Source: Novosphingobium kaempferiae
GTDB lineage: Bacteria; Pseudomonadota; Alphaproteobacteria; Sphingomonadales; Sphingomonadaceae
Reading direction: 5' to 3'
Length of the DNA stretch: 64,000 nucleotides
Assembly: GCF_021227995.1 (NCBI RefSeq)
Contig: NZ_CP089301.1
Coordinates: 5,518,001-5,582,000, forward strand
The notes under the pieces were generated by a model that was given only the letters and a program-made list of their open reading frames with translations, was not told where the DNA came from and ran no database searches. This document shows, piece after piece, positions 36,641 through 44,129 of this stretch. Made by a program: the position numbers and the translations under genes. Every line of letters starts with the position of its first letter. Position 1 is the stretch's first letter.

Positions 36641-36799
36641 TCCTATATTCCTGGCCTCACCGGCACATTTTTCCGCATCCGGCAGGAATGGCGGAATTTT
36701 GCGGATTTCCGGTAGGAAAGGCCTGCCGCACCGGCGGCAAAATTTGCCGCATCAGTGGATAACTCTCGTATAGGATTGTTGGTTCCAGAAATATAGGAA
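36641..36799. promoter_or_regulatory. Promoter-like region before the sigma-like gene
   Basis: Motif copies in this gap: rightward TCCTATATT at 36641-36649, directly after the transglycosylase stop, and leftward-reading TCCTATACG (about 36765-36773) and TTCCTATAT (about 36791-36799). The mix of orientations suggests a binding region rather than one promoter. The sigma-like gene starts 58 bp further on. Confidence 0.45.
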
Positions 36800-36856
36800 T
36801 AGATTCTAACCCCATGGATGCGAGGCAAGGGGCCTCTTGTGCCATCGGGGTTCGCC

Positions 36857-37714
36857 ATGTCGAAGATCACTGTCGCTCTCGAGGCTGCGGTTGCCACGGT
36901 CAGCGCCAATACGCCCTCCGGCGATGCCCCGCAGACGCGGCGGCAACGGGCGGAAGTGGACCGCGCCTTCGCCCGCATCCTCAAGCTGATCGCCCCGCGC
37001 ATCCGCCATTTCATCCGCCAGTACGGCCTTGCCGCGCACTGGGACGATGCCGAACAGTGCTGCGCCATCGCCGTCCACCGTGCTATCCAGGCCTACGAGC
37101 CGGAAAAGGCGCAGTTCACCACGTTCGTGAACTGGCAGATCCGCGGCGAACTCCAGAGCCTGCGCTTCCGCGTCATGACCGACCAGCGCCCTTCCGCCCG
37201 CAAGGTGGAGGCGACCACGGTCTCGCTTGACGCCATCGCAGGCGGTGAGGACGGCGAGGGCCTCTCGCTGCTTGCCGCCATCGCCGACGAGGATGCGCTC
37301 GGTCGGACCGAGGCGGGTGCAAGCGACTATCTCGCCCACGCCGCGATGAGCGCCCTCACCGACACATATGTCGAGCATATGCGTAACTCGGGCCTCGACC
37401 GCATTCGCCGCCGTGGCCAACCCCGCAAGCTCACTCGTGCCGAGCGCGCCGCGGGGGCCGTCACTCCCCGTCGTCCCACCCTCGATGCGGGCGAAGTGAC
37501 CGAGCTTGAGGAGCGGCTCCAGCACAACCGGCAGGTCGTCGAGGGCCGGCTGTTCGAGATCGCGCCGCTGGACTCCGGCGACGACGAAACCGCGCGGGAA
37601 CGCATGCGTCAGGTCGCCAAGCGCGCCGCCAAGACCATGGGCGACCTTGCCGGGGTCGATCCCCGCTTCGCGCTCATGGCCGAGTACCGTCAGGCGATGC
37701 TGGCTGCCCACTGA
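36857..37714 (+). CDS. Atypical sigma-70-like factor lacking region 4, flagellar cluster
   Basis: The protein is 285 residues. Residues 37-105 match sigma region 2: IAPRIRHFIRQYGLAAHWDD, AIAVHRAIQAYEPEKAQFTT, then FVNWQIRGELQSLR. Residues 122-150 look like the SLDA...GEDG...LADE linker of RpoD/RpoH-type factors. The last 130 residues are charged and helical (RRRGQPRKLTRAERAAGA) with no region-4 HTH. ATG 36857 has GGGG upstream; an in-frame ATG at 36818 would add 13 residues. It is a likely flagellar regulator; whether it works as a true sigma is unproven. Confidence 0.7.
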   Translation: MSKITVALEAAVATVSANTPSGDAPQTRRQRAEVDRAFARILKLIAPRIRHFIRQYGLAAHWDDAEQCCAIAVHRAIQAYEPEKAQFTTFVNWQIRGELQSLRFRVMTDQRPSARKVEATTVSLDAIAGGEDGEGLSLLAAIADEDALGRTEAGASDYLAHAAMSALTDTYVEHMRNSGLDRIRRRGQPRKLTRAERAAGAVTPRRPTLDAGEVTELEERLQHNRQVVEGRLFEIAPLDSGDDETARERMRQVAKRAAKTMGDLAGVDPRFALMAEYRQAMLAAH

Positions 37715-37736
37715 TGCGGCGCTGACGACACGCCGT

Positions 37737-38117
37737 TCAGGCCGGAACCTCTCCGGCGGCCGCTGCGCCGTTCTCGTTCGCCAGCCCGCCCATGACCGTG
37801 CGGTTGACGTTGATCAGCTCGTCGATGGTGTCGCGGCCGGTGATGACCAGCGACGTATACTTGTCCACCCACAGCCCCAGCGAGATGATTCCGGCGCGCA
37901 ATTCCGCGGGTAACGCGTTCGCCGGATCGGCGCAGAGGTTGCGGAAGGCGGTCCACACCTCGCGGTTGCGGTGCAGCGCCGGGGCCAGCCCCACGCCCGC
38001 CAGCCCGGCGTCGCGCGCGGCGATCATCTCGCCGGTGATCTCGCTCATCAGCCGGTACTCGGTGCTGCGGGGCGTCGCGGCAACCTTCTGCGCGCGGACG
38101 TAGGCATTGACGGACAT
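37737..38117 (-). CDS. flaF: Flagellar biosynthesis regulator FlaF
   Basis: This 126-residue protein starts MSVNAYVRAQKVAATPRSTE. It has FlaF blocks ALHRNREVWTAFRNLCADPA and LGLWVDKYTSLVITGRDTID. FlaF is needed for flagellin secretion and translation in Caulobacter, acting opposite to FlbT. It is a single leftward gene, convergent with the sigma-like gene. A TCCTATATG element lies 32 bp upstream. Confidence 0.92.
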   Translation of the reverse strand: MSVNAYVRAQKVAATPRSTEYRLMSEITGEMIAARDAGLAGVGLAPALHRNREVWTAFRNLCADPANALPAELRAGIISLGLWVDKYTSLVITGRDTIDELINVNRTVMGGLANENGAAAAGEVPA

Positions 38118-38148
38118 TCGGGCTCCCGCTTCGGCGTGTCGCCTCACT

Positions 38149-38157
38149 CATATAGGA
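38149..38157 (-). promoter_or_regulatory. Extended -10-like element upstream of flaF
   Basis: Read towards flaF the bases are TCCTATATG, 32 bp before the ATG. It lies in the 160-bp flaF/motA divergent gap. Confidence 0.55.
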
Positions 38158-38223
38158 CGGAAGCGGGCGGGCCGGTCGGAGCGGCGGAAAATGTCGCGTT
38201 CCGGACCGCGCGGGCAACGAATG

Positions 38224-38232
38224 ACCTATAAT
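38224..38232 (+). promoter_or_regulatory. Extended -10-like element upstream of motA
   Basis: ACCTATAAT, one mismatch from TCCTATAAT, 46 bp before the motA ATG. The preceding 30 bp are GC-rich without a -35-like hexamer. Confidence 0.55.
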
Positions 38233-38277
38233 TAAGCCAAAGCCCGCGCGCGCGGGCGTCATTCTTGCGGACGTTTC

Positions 38278-39162
38278 ATGCTCAACGCCATCGGCCTCGT
38301 CGTCATCCTGCTGTGTGTCTTCGGCAGCTACCTGATGTCGGGCGGCAGTCTCGGCGTCATCCTGCACGCCCTGCCGCACGAGCTGCTGGCGATCGGCGGC
38401 GCGGCGATCGGTGCCTTCGTGCTCGGCAACTCGATGACGACGCTGAAGAAGGCAGGCAAGGGCATCGTCCGCGTGTTCAAGGGCGAGCGCTGGAAGGAGG
38501 CGGACTACCGCGATCTCCTCGCCCTGCTCTACACCCTGCTCGCGACCTTCCGGAAAGGCGGCGCCAACGCCATCGAACCGCATCTCGACGCGCCGGCGGA
38601 AAGTGCGATCTTCTCCCGTTTTCCGCGCCTGCTCGGCGACCATGAACTGATCGAGTTCATCTGCGACTACCTGCGCATGATGACGGTCAACTTCGAGGAT
38701 CCGCACCAGCTTGCCGAGGCGATGGAGGGCGACATGGAGCGCCACCACCACGAGGAACTCGGCCCGCAGCACGCGATCCAGATGATGGCGGACGGCCTGC
38801 CCGCCATCGGCATCGTCGCGGCGGTCCTCGGCGTCATCAAGACGATGAGCTCGATCGACCAGCCTACCGAAGTGCTGGGCGCGATGATCGGCGGCGCGCT
38901 CGTCGGCACGTTCCTCGGCGTGCTGCTGGCCTACTGCCTCGTCGGCCCGATCGCGCAGAAGCTGCAGCAGATCATCGACGCGGACTTCAAGCCCTATACC
39001 CTCGTCAAGACCGCCATCGTCGGTCACGCGCAGGAACAGCCCACCGAGATCGCCATCGAGCTTGCCCGCCGCATGACGCCTTCGCCCTACGCGCCCAGCT
39101 TCCAGGAACTGGAGACGGCGCTGGAAGCGGTGAAGGAACAGCTCAATGCCGCCCCGGCCTGA
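38278..39162 (+). CDS. motA: Flagellar stator protein MotA
   Basis: This 294-residue protein has four membrane segments (VVILLCVFGSYLMSGGSLGV; ALPHELLAIGGAAIGAFVLG; GLPAIGIVAAVLGVIKTM; IGGALVGTFLGVLLAYCLVG). The large cytoplasmic loop contains the charged residues that contact FliG. It is coupled with motB (16-bp gap). The form resembles the long MotA of proton-driven stators. Confidence 0.94.
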   Translation: MLNAIGLVVILLCVFGSYLMSGGSLGVILHALPHELLAIGGAAIGAFVLGNSMTTLKKAGKGIVRVFKGERWKEADYRDLLALLYTLLATFRKGGANAIEPHLDAPAESAIFSRFPRLLGDHELIEFICDYLRMMTVNFEDPHQLAEAMEGDMERHHHEELGPQHAIQMMADGLPAIGIVAAVLGVIKTMSSIDQPTEVLGAMIGGALVGTFLGVLLAYCLVGPIAQKLQQIIDADFKPYTLVKTAIVGHAQEQPTEIAIELARRMTPSPYAPSFQELETALEAVKEQLNAAPA

Positions 39163-39178
39163 CGTCGAGGGCTAGGGA

Positions 39179-40048
39179 ATGGCTACCAAGGGCAACGACA
39201 AGCGGCCCATCGTCATCCGCAAGGTCAAGAAGGTGGTCGGCGGCGGCCACCATGGCGGTGCATGGAAGGTCGCCTATGCGGACTTCGTGACCGCGATGAT
39301 GGCGTTCTTCATGCTGCTCTGGCTGCTCGCCAACCCGGACGAGGTGCAGTTGAAGGGCCTCGCCGAGTATTTCTCGCCGGACAGCGCGAAGGCGAACCTC
39401 TCGACCACGCTGACCGACCGGCCGGGCATGCAGCCGGGGGCGGGCGGCAACGGGCGCGACAACCAGTCGGACAAGGCCGAGCCGCACGGCCAACCCGCTG
39501 CCGAGGCGGGCGCGGTCGGCGTGTCGCGCGGCGGCACGGCGGACGTGCCCGAGGCCTCGCTCCGGGTCATGGCGCAGGAAATGCAGGTCGCGCTCGAACC
39601 GCCGCTCGACGACGGCCAGGGCAGGCAGAACATCGACGTGCGCCCGAGCCGCGAGGGGATGCGCATCCACCTCGTCGACAGCCCGCAACGCTCGATGTTC
39701 AAGGGCAGCACTGCGCAGCTCAACGACTTCGCGCGCGGCATGCTGACCCGGGCGGCGAAGAAGCTGGCCGGGGTCGACGCCCGCATCGCCATCGAAGGGC
39801 ATACCGACGGCAGCGGCGGCGGGGACAGCGAGGCCAACTGGGTGCTGTCCGCGCAGCGGGCACTGGCTGCGCGTGCGGCGATGGTTGCGGCGGGGCTTCC
39901 GGCCGACCGCTTTTCCGAGATCGTCGCCAAGGCGGGCACCGAGCCGGTTTACCCCGAGCAGCCGGATCGCCCGGAAAACCGCCGCATCACCATCGTCGTC
40001 ATGGCCGAATCCGGCTCGCTGCCGCATGACGCCAGCTTCAAGTTCTGA
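39179..40048 (+). CDS. motB: Flagellar stator protein MotB
   Basis: This 289-residue protein has a single N-terminal span with the proton-site Asp in GAWKVAYADFVTAMMAFFML. A plug/linker region follows, then an OmpA-like peptidoglycan-binding domain (IAIEGHTDGSGGGDSEANWV; RPENRRITIVV). It anchors the stator to the cell wall. Confidence 0.95.
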   Translation: MATKGNDKRPIVIRKVKKVVGGGHHGGAWKVAYADFVTAMMAFFMLLWLLANPDEVQLKGLAEYFSPDSAKANLSTTLTDRPGMQPGAGGNGRDNQSDKAEPHGQPAAEAGAVGVSRGGTADVPEASLRVMAQEMQVALEPPLDDGQGRQNIDVRPSREGMRIHLVDSPQRSMFKGSTAQLNDFARGMLTRAAKKLAGVDARIAIEGHTDGSGGGDSEANWVLSAQRALAARAAMVAAGLPADRFSEIVAKAGTEPVYPEQPDRPENRRITIVVMAESGSLPHDASFKF

Positions 40049-40060
40049 GGGGCTAACGAC

Positions 40061-40504
40061 GTGGTGAAGCGCATCGTGATCGGTCTGGCGGCGGTGGTCG
40101 CGGGCCTCGGCGTCGGAGCGGGCGGCGCTTGGGCAGCATTGCGGTTCCTGCCGCAGTACGTGAGTGCGGGACACGCCCAGCCGACCAAGGGCGCGACCGA
40201 GTTTGTCCCACCGTTTCAGGTGCTTGCTCCGCTTGTGGCGACCGATGGTCGCCTCACCGGCTACACCAGCTTCGAGTTGCAGCTGGAGGTGCCTCAGGGC
40301 GATAGCGACACCATCGGGGCGAAGCTGCCGCTGTTGATGGACGCGGTCAACAAGCGCACCTACCGCACGCCGATGGCGAGCGGGCCGGACGGCATGCTGC
40401 CGGGTCTTGACGCATTCCGGCGCGTGGTGATGGATGCGGCGGCCGAGGTCTACGGCAAGGACGTGGTGCGCAGCGTGGCGGTTACGCGGGCGTCTCCGGG
40501 CTGA
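40061..40504 (+). CDS. FliL-like membrane protein of the motAB operon
   Basis: This 147-residue protein has one membrane anchor (IVIGLAAVVAGLGVGAGGAW). The periplasmic domain has PFQVLAPLVATDGRLTGYTS and FELQLEVPQGDSDTIGAKLP, then LPLLMDAVNKRTY, a FliL-like strand-helix order. It starts at GTG 40061, 12 bp after motB. It may act as a second FliL tuned to this stator; this is inference. Confidence 0.65.
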   Translation: MVKRIVIGLAAVVAGLGVGAGGAWAALRFLPQYVSAGHAQPTKGATEFVPPFQVLAPLVATDGRLTGYTSFELQLEVPQGDSDTIGAKLPLLMDAVNKRTYRTPMASGPDGMLPGLDAFRRVVMDAAAEVYGKDVVRSVAVTRASPG

Positions 40505-40509
40505 GGGCC

Positions 40510-41271
40510 TTAGCCCGCGCCCCCGAAACTCTTCACCAGCGATCCCGCCACCAGCGCCCAGCCGTCCACCAGCACGAAGAAGATGATCTTCATCGGCAGC
40601 GATATCGTCGCGGGCGGCAGCATCATCATGCCCATCGCCATGAGGACCGCTGCCACCGCAAGGTCGATCACCAGGAACGGCAGCAGCAGCAGGAAGCCGA
40701 TCTCGAAGGCGCGGCGCAGTTCGGAGATCATGAAGGCGGGCATCAGCGTCGTCATCGGCAGTTCCGCGCGGCTTTTGGGCACTTTGCCGGAGAGGCCGAC
40801 GAACAGCTTCACGTCGTCGTCGCGCACCTGTTTCAGCATGAAGGCGTGGAACGGGCGGCTGGCGCGTTCGAGGGCCTGCGTCTCGGTGATCTGGCCCGCG
40901 TTGTAGGGCTCCATTCCCTGCTTCCAGGCGGCGTCGAAGGTGGGCGCCATGACGAAGAAACTGAGGAAAAGCGCCAGCGAAATGACGATCGGGTTCGGCG
41001 GCACGCCCTGCACGCCAAGGCCCGAGCGCAGCAGCGAGAGGGCGACGACGATGCGGGTGAACGAAGTGATCGTCATCAGGATGCCCGGCGCGAGGCTGAG
41101 CACCGTGAGGATCATCACGAGCTGGAGAACGCGGCCCGACATCGTGCCGCCGCCGGTCAGCGCAGCGGCTGCTCCGGCGGTCTGGGCCGCGGTTTCCTGC
41201 GCGATTGCGGCGGCGGGCAGGGCGAGCAGGAGGGCGGCGCCGAAGAGCGCGGCGATGCGTAGGCCGGTCAT
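40510..41271 (-). CDS. fliP: Flagellar export gate protein FliP
   Basis: This 253-residue protein has a signal peptide (ALFGAALLLALPAAAIAQE). The FliP core is present: LQLVMILTVLSLAPGILMTI, TSFTRIVVALSLLRSGLGVQ, PPNPIVISLALFLSFFVMAP and IGFLLLLPFLVIDLAVAAVL. It forms the export gate with FliQ and FliR. It is the last gene of the leftward fliN-fliO-fliP operon. Confidence 0.96.
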   Translation of the reverse strand: MTGLRIAALFGAALLLALPAAAIAQETAAQTAGAAAALTGGGTMSGRVLQLVMILTVLSLAPGILMTITSFTRIVVALSLLRSGLGVQGVPPNPIVISLALFLSFFVMAPTFDAAWKQGMEPYNAGQITETQALERASRPFHAFMLKQVRDDDVKLFVGLSGKVPKSRAELPMTTLMPAFMISELRRAFEIGFLLLLPFLVIDLAVAAVLMAMGMMMLPPATISLPMKIIFFVLVDGWALVAGSLVKSFGGAG

Positions 41272-41690
41272 CAGTGGAGTTCCGGGCTCTTGGCTTCCGG
41301 GGTGAACCAGATGTCGGGGAGCACGGGGATACGTTCCGCAAAGGAGAGCGGCTTTTCCGCGGTTTCCTGCGGCTTTTCGGCTTCCGGTTCGGCCACTTCG
41401 GGCTCAGTGGCCGGCATCGGGGCGCTGTCCAGCACGGTCACGCCTTCGGGGCCGATCAAAATGCTGAATTCGGTCTGGTCGCGGCGGAGCAGGACCACCG
41501 AGCGGCGCTGGTCGATGGCGAGGCGTTCGACCACCTGAAGGCGGCGTTCCGTACCATTGTTACCCAGTTTTTCCAGCCACTTGCGTGGCAATGACAGGTC
41601 GTAGCGCTTGACCAGCCAGAGGGCGCACAGAAGTGAACCTAACACCAGCAGAAGCGCACCGAGCATGCGCAGGAGAGACAGTGCGTCCAA
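41271..41690 (-). CDS. fliO: Flagellar protein FliO
   Basis: The product is about 139 residues with one N-terminal span (MLGALLLVLGSLLCALWLVK). The cytoplasmic FliO segment is RRLQVVERLAIDQRRSVVLL and the tail is Pro/Glu-rich. TTG 41690, right after the fliN stop, is the likely start; ATG 41666 would remove 8 residues. It overlaps the fliP start by 1 bp. It assists FliP ring assembly. Confidence 0.85.
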   Translation of the reverse strand: MDALSLLRMLGALLLVLGSLLCALWLVKRYDLSLPRKWLEKLGNNGTERRLQVVERLAIDQRRSVVLLRRDQTEFSILIGPEGVTVLDSAPMPATEPEVAEPEAEKPQETAEKPLSFAERIPVLPDIWFTPEAKSPELH

Positions 41691-41691
41691 C

Positions 41692-41925
41692 TCAGCGCTC
41701 GCCTTCGACGACCTTGGTGATCTCCAGCGACATCGCATCGCCGTTCACCAGAATCCGGCCCTCGGCGACGAGGCGGTCGTTGACGTAGACGCGCGTCGGA
41801 TCGTCCTGTCCGCAGTCGAGCGGGATCATCGCGCCGCGGCTCATCTTGAGCACCTGCCGGATCGGGATGCTGGTCGATCCGAGCACGATCTGCAGGTCGA
41901 TGGGAATGCCTTCGAGGACGGACAC
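41692..41925 (-). CDS. fliN: Flagellar motor switch protein FliN
   Basis: The 77-residue product is the bare SpoA domain: IPIDLQIVLGSTSIPIRQVL, KMSRGAMIPLDCG, then VYVNDRLVAEGRILVNGDAM. GTG 41925 has GAAAGGAG 7 bases upstream, which is much better than the longer in-frame starts. It lacks the N-terminal extension of enterobacterial FliN. It is first in fliN-O-P. Confidence 0.92.
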   Translation of the reverse strand: MSVLEGIPIDLQIVLGSTSIPIRQVLKMSRGAMIPLDCGQDDPTRVYVNDRLVAEGRILVNGDAMSLEITKVVEGER

Positions 41926-41947
41926 CGCGCGTCTCCTTTCACGCCGA

Positions 41948-42007
41948 GCTTTATAGGGGAAAAAGTTATAGGAGTAGTCGGCGACTAGGAAAAAGTTGCC
42001 TATAAGG
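41948..42007. promoter_or_regulatory. Divergent fliN/flgC control region with repeats
   Basis: It holds leftward CCCTATAAA (26 bp before fliN) and TCCTATAAC, and rightward GCCTATAAG at 41998-42006. The decamer GGAAAAAGTT occurs twice (about 41958 and 41988). A 13-bp palindrome TAGTCGGCGACTA lies between (about 41975-41987). It is the densest cluster of the motif in the window. Confidence 0.6.
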
Positions 42008-42055
42008 TGGGCAAGAGCCCGCGGCATGTGCGCGGGCAAGCGGGCGGAAGCGACC

Positions 42056-42466
42056 TTGGCGGAACTGGGCAATTCGATCGACGTATCGGCATCCGGCCTG
42101 CGCGCGCAGGCGCTGCGCATGCGCGTGATCGCCGAGAACCTCGCCAACTCGGACTCGGTCGCGACCACGCCGGAAGGCGATCCCTATCGCCGCCGCGTGG
42201 CGACCTTCGCCGCCGAAGTGGACCGCGCCAGCGGCGCCACGCAAGTTTCGGTCAAGTCCATCGAGGCGGACAAGAGCGCCTTCGGTCGCATCTACCAGCC
42301 CGGCAACCCGGCAGCGGACGCGCAGGGCTACGTCGAGCAGCCCAACGTCAACCCGCTGATCGAGGCGGCGGACATGAAGGCGGCGCAGCGTTCCTACGAA
42401 GCCAACCTCAACGCCATCGAGGCGGCGCGCGGCATGACCATGCGCACCGTCGACCTGCTGAAGTAA
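42056..42466 (+). CDS. flgC: Flagellar proximal rod protein FlgC
   Basis: About 136 residues with the FlgC start LGNSIDVSASGLRAQALRM, the rod motif VIAENLANSDSVATTPEGD and the C-terminus YEANLNAIEAARGMTMRTVD. TTG 42056 has GGCGGAAG just upstream and leaves a normal leader after the motif at 41998. An ATG at 42026 is in frame but adds a non-conserved tail. flgB, normally adjacent, is missing. Confidence 0.88.
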   Translation: MAELGNSIDVSASGLRAQALRMRVIAENLANSDSVATTPEGDPYRRRVATFAAEVDRASGATQVSVKSIEADKSAFGRIYQPGNPAADAQGYVEQPNVNPLIEAADMKAAQRSYEANLNAIEAARGMTMRTVDLLK

Positions 42467-42475
42467 GGGCGGACG

Positions 42476-42817
42476 ATGGCGATCGGCCCCCTCGACGGCG
42501 TTTCCGCCTATGCCCGCGCCATGCGGACGACCAACCCGCTGGGCGATACCGCGCCCAAGCAGGGCGGCGGTCTGGCCCCGAGCAATCCGCCCTCGGGCGG
42601 CGGCAGCTTCGGCTCCATGGTCGAGAACATGGTGTCGGAAACCGGCAGCGCCCTGCGCAATGCCGAGACGCAGAGCATCAAGCAGATCGGCGGCAAGGGC
42701 GACCTGATCGACGTCGTCACCGCCATCGGCGCGGCGGAAACCGCGCTCGACACCGTCGTCGCGGTGCGTGACCGGGTGGTCTCGGCCTATTCCGACATCA
42801 TGCGGATGCAGATCTAG
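42476..42817 (+). CDS. fliE: Flagellar hook-basal body protein FliE
   Basis: This 113-residue protein has a C-terminal helix pair typical of FliE: IGAAETALDTVVAVRDRVVS then AYSDIMRMQI. The N-terminus is Gly/Pro-rich. It joins the MS-ring and rod. It follows flgC by 9 bp in the same operon; fliF is not in the window. Confidence 0.9.
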   Translation: MAIGPLDGVSAYARAMRTTNPLGDTAPKQGGGLAPSNPPSGGGSFGSMVENMVSETGSALRNAETQSIKQIGGKGDLIDVVTAIGAAETALDTVVAVRDRVVSAYSDIMRMQI

Positions 42818-42835
42818 GGTGCCGAGTTACGCTTT

Positions 42836-42912
42836 CGTCATTGCGAGCGCAGCGAAGCAATCCAGCGCGGCTTACGCAGCCTCTGGATTGCTTCGCTGCG
42901 CTCGCAATGACG
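42836..42912. repeat. Palindromic intergenic repeat, family A copy 1
   Basis: Perfect 30-bp arms starting CGTCATTGCGAGCGCAGCGA are separated by 17 bp, between fliE and fliQ. The same palindrome with small changes recurs at 44020-44096. It is a REP-like element that could form a stem in RNA within the operon. Confidence 0.92.
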
Positions 42913-42946
42913 ATGGTGTGGGGTCAGGCGCGGGCCGCACCGCCCC

Positions 42947-43210
42947 ATGACGTCCGCCGAGGCCATCGAACTCGCCCGCGCCGCGCTGGTGCTGATGCTG
43001 ACGATCGCCGGGCCGATGCTGATCGCGGCGCTGATCGTCGGCGTGCTGATCGGCCTGCTGCAGGCGCTGACGCAAGTGCAGGAAATGACGCTGACCTTCG
43101 TGCCCAAGCTGCTGGTGCTGGGCGTGGTCATGCTGATCAGCCTGCCGATGATCGGGCACGCGCTGGGCGCTTTCATGGACCGCGTGGCCGACGCCATCGT
43201 ATCGGGCTGA
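42947..43210 (+). CDS. fliQ: Flagellar export gate protein FliQ
   Basis: This 87-residue protein has two membrane helices (ALVLMLTIAGPMLIAALIVG and LLVLGVVMLISLPMIGHALG). The family segment LIGLLQALTQVQEMTLTFVP lies between them. It is part of the FliPQR gate and is followed 4 bp later by fliR. Confidence 0.96.
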   Translation: MTSAEAIELARAALVLMLTIAGPMLIAALIVGVLIGLLQALTQVQEMTLTFVPKLLVLGVVMLISLPMIGHALGAFMDRVADAIVSG

Positions 43211-43214
43211 GGCC

Positions 43215-43994
43215 GTGAACGCGATCGACCTCGCGACGCTGCTGCGTCTGCCGATCGACACGGCGGCCTTCCTCATCCTGTTCTGCCGGGTGGGCGGCGT
43301 GGTCATGCTGCTGCCCGCCTTTTCCGAGGAGTCGGTGCCGCCGCAGATCCGGCTCATCATGGCGCTGGCCTTCACCTTCGGCATGTACGGCATGCTGGAG
43401 GTGCGGGTGAGCCCGGCGCTGCAATCGGGCATCTCGCTGCCGCTGCTGGTCATGGGCGAAGTCACCGTCGGTATTGCGCTGGGCATGATCGTGCGCATCG
43501 TGTTCAGCGCCGCCGCCATGGCCGGGGCCATCGCCTCGCAGCAGGTGGGCCTGTCCTCCGCGCTGGTGGTGGACCCGGCGATGGGCGGGCAGGCGCCGCT
43601 GCTGTCGCGCCTGATCGGCATCGCCGCCGTCGTCACCTGCATGGCGGCGGGCGTCCATCACTTGTGGATCACCGCGATCTTCGGCTCCTACGCCAGCTTT
43701 CCGGTGGGCGGCCTGCCGCCCGCCGCCGACTTCGCGCACCTCGCCGTTTCGGTCATGGGACAGGCAATGTCGCTGGGCTTGAGCCTTGCCGCGCCGCTGA
43801 TCCTGTTCGGCATGCTGTTCAACCTCGGCCTCGGCCTGGCGGCGCGGGTGGCCCCGGCGATCCAGGTGTTCTTCATCGCACAGCCGCTGAACCTGCTGCT
43901 GGGCCTGTCGGTGCTGGCGATGACCATCGGCGCGATGCTGACCGCCTTCGCCACGGCCATGACCACGTTCATGCAGGACGGGTGGAAGCTGTGA
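43215..43994 (+). CDS. fliR: Flagellar export gate protein FliR
   Basis: This 259-residue membrane protein has about six helices. FliR features include FLILFCRVGGVVMLLPAFSE, IASQQVGLSSALVVDPAMGG and AIQVFFIAQPLNLLLGLSVL. It starts with GTG 43215. With fliQ upstream and flhB downstream it forms the export module, but flhA is absent from the window. Confidence 0.95.
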   Translation: MNAIDLATLLRLPIDTAAFLILFCRVGGVVMLLPAFSEESVPPQIRLIMALAFTFGMYGMLEVRVSPALQSGISLPLLVMGEVTVGIALGMIVRIVFSAAAMAGAIASQQVGLSSALVVDPAMGGQAPLLSRLIGIAAVVTCMAAGVHHLWITAIFGSYASFPVGGLPPAADFAHLAVSVMGQAMSLGLSLAAPLILFGMLFNLGLGLAARVAPAIQVFFIAQPLNLLLGLSVLAMTIGAMLTAFATAMTTFMQDGWKL

Positions 43995-44019
43995 GCGTGA
44001 GCCCCACCCGCTCTTCCGT

Positions 44020-44096
44020 CGTCATTGCGAGCATAGCGAAGCAATCCAGCGTGAGCGCAAACCGCTCTGGATTGCTTCGCTATGCTCGCAATGACG
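44020..44096. repeat. Palindromic intergenic repeat, family A copy 2
   Basis: 30-bp arms starting CGTCATTGCGAGCATAGCGA are separated by 17 bp, between fliR and flhB. Both arms carry matching ATA/TAT changes relative to copy 1. The stem is thus conserved by paired substitutions. Confidence 0.92.
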
Positions 44097-44129
44097 AGTG
44101 TGGGGTTCTGGCGAAAAGGAGCCTGACCC

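Noticed and set aside
20602..42055. Classical sigma-54 (TGGCAC-N5-TTGCA) or sigma-28 promoters before flagellar genes
   Set aside because: I looked through the intergenic gaps by eye and found no convincing copy; a matrix scan would be needed to exclude weak ones.
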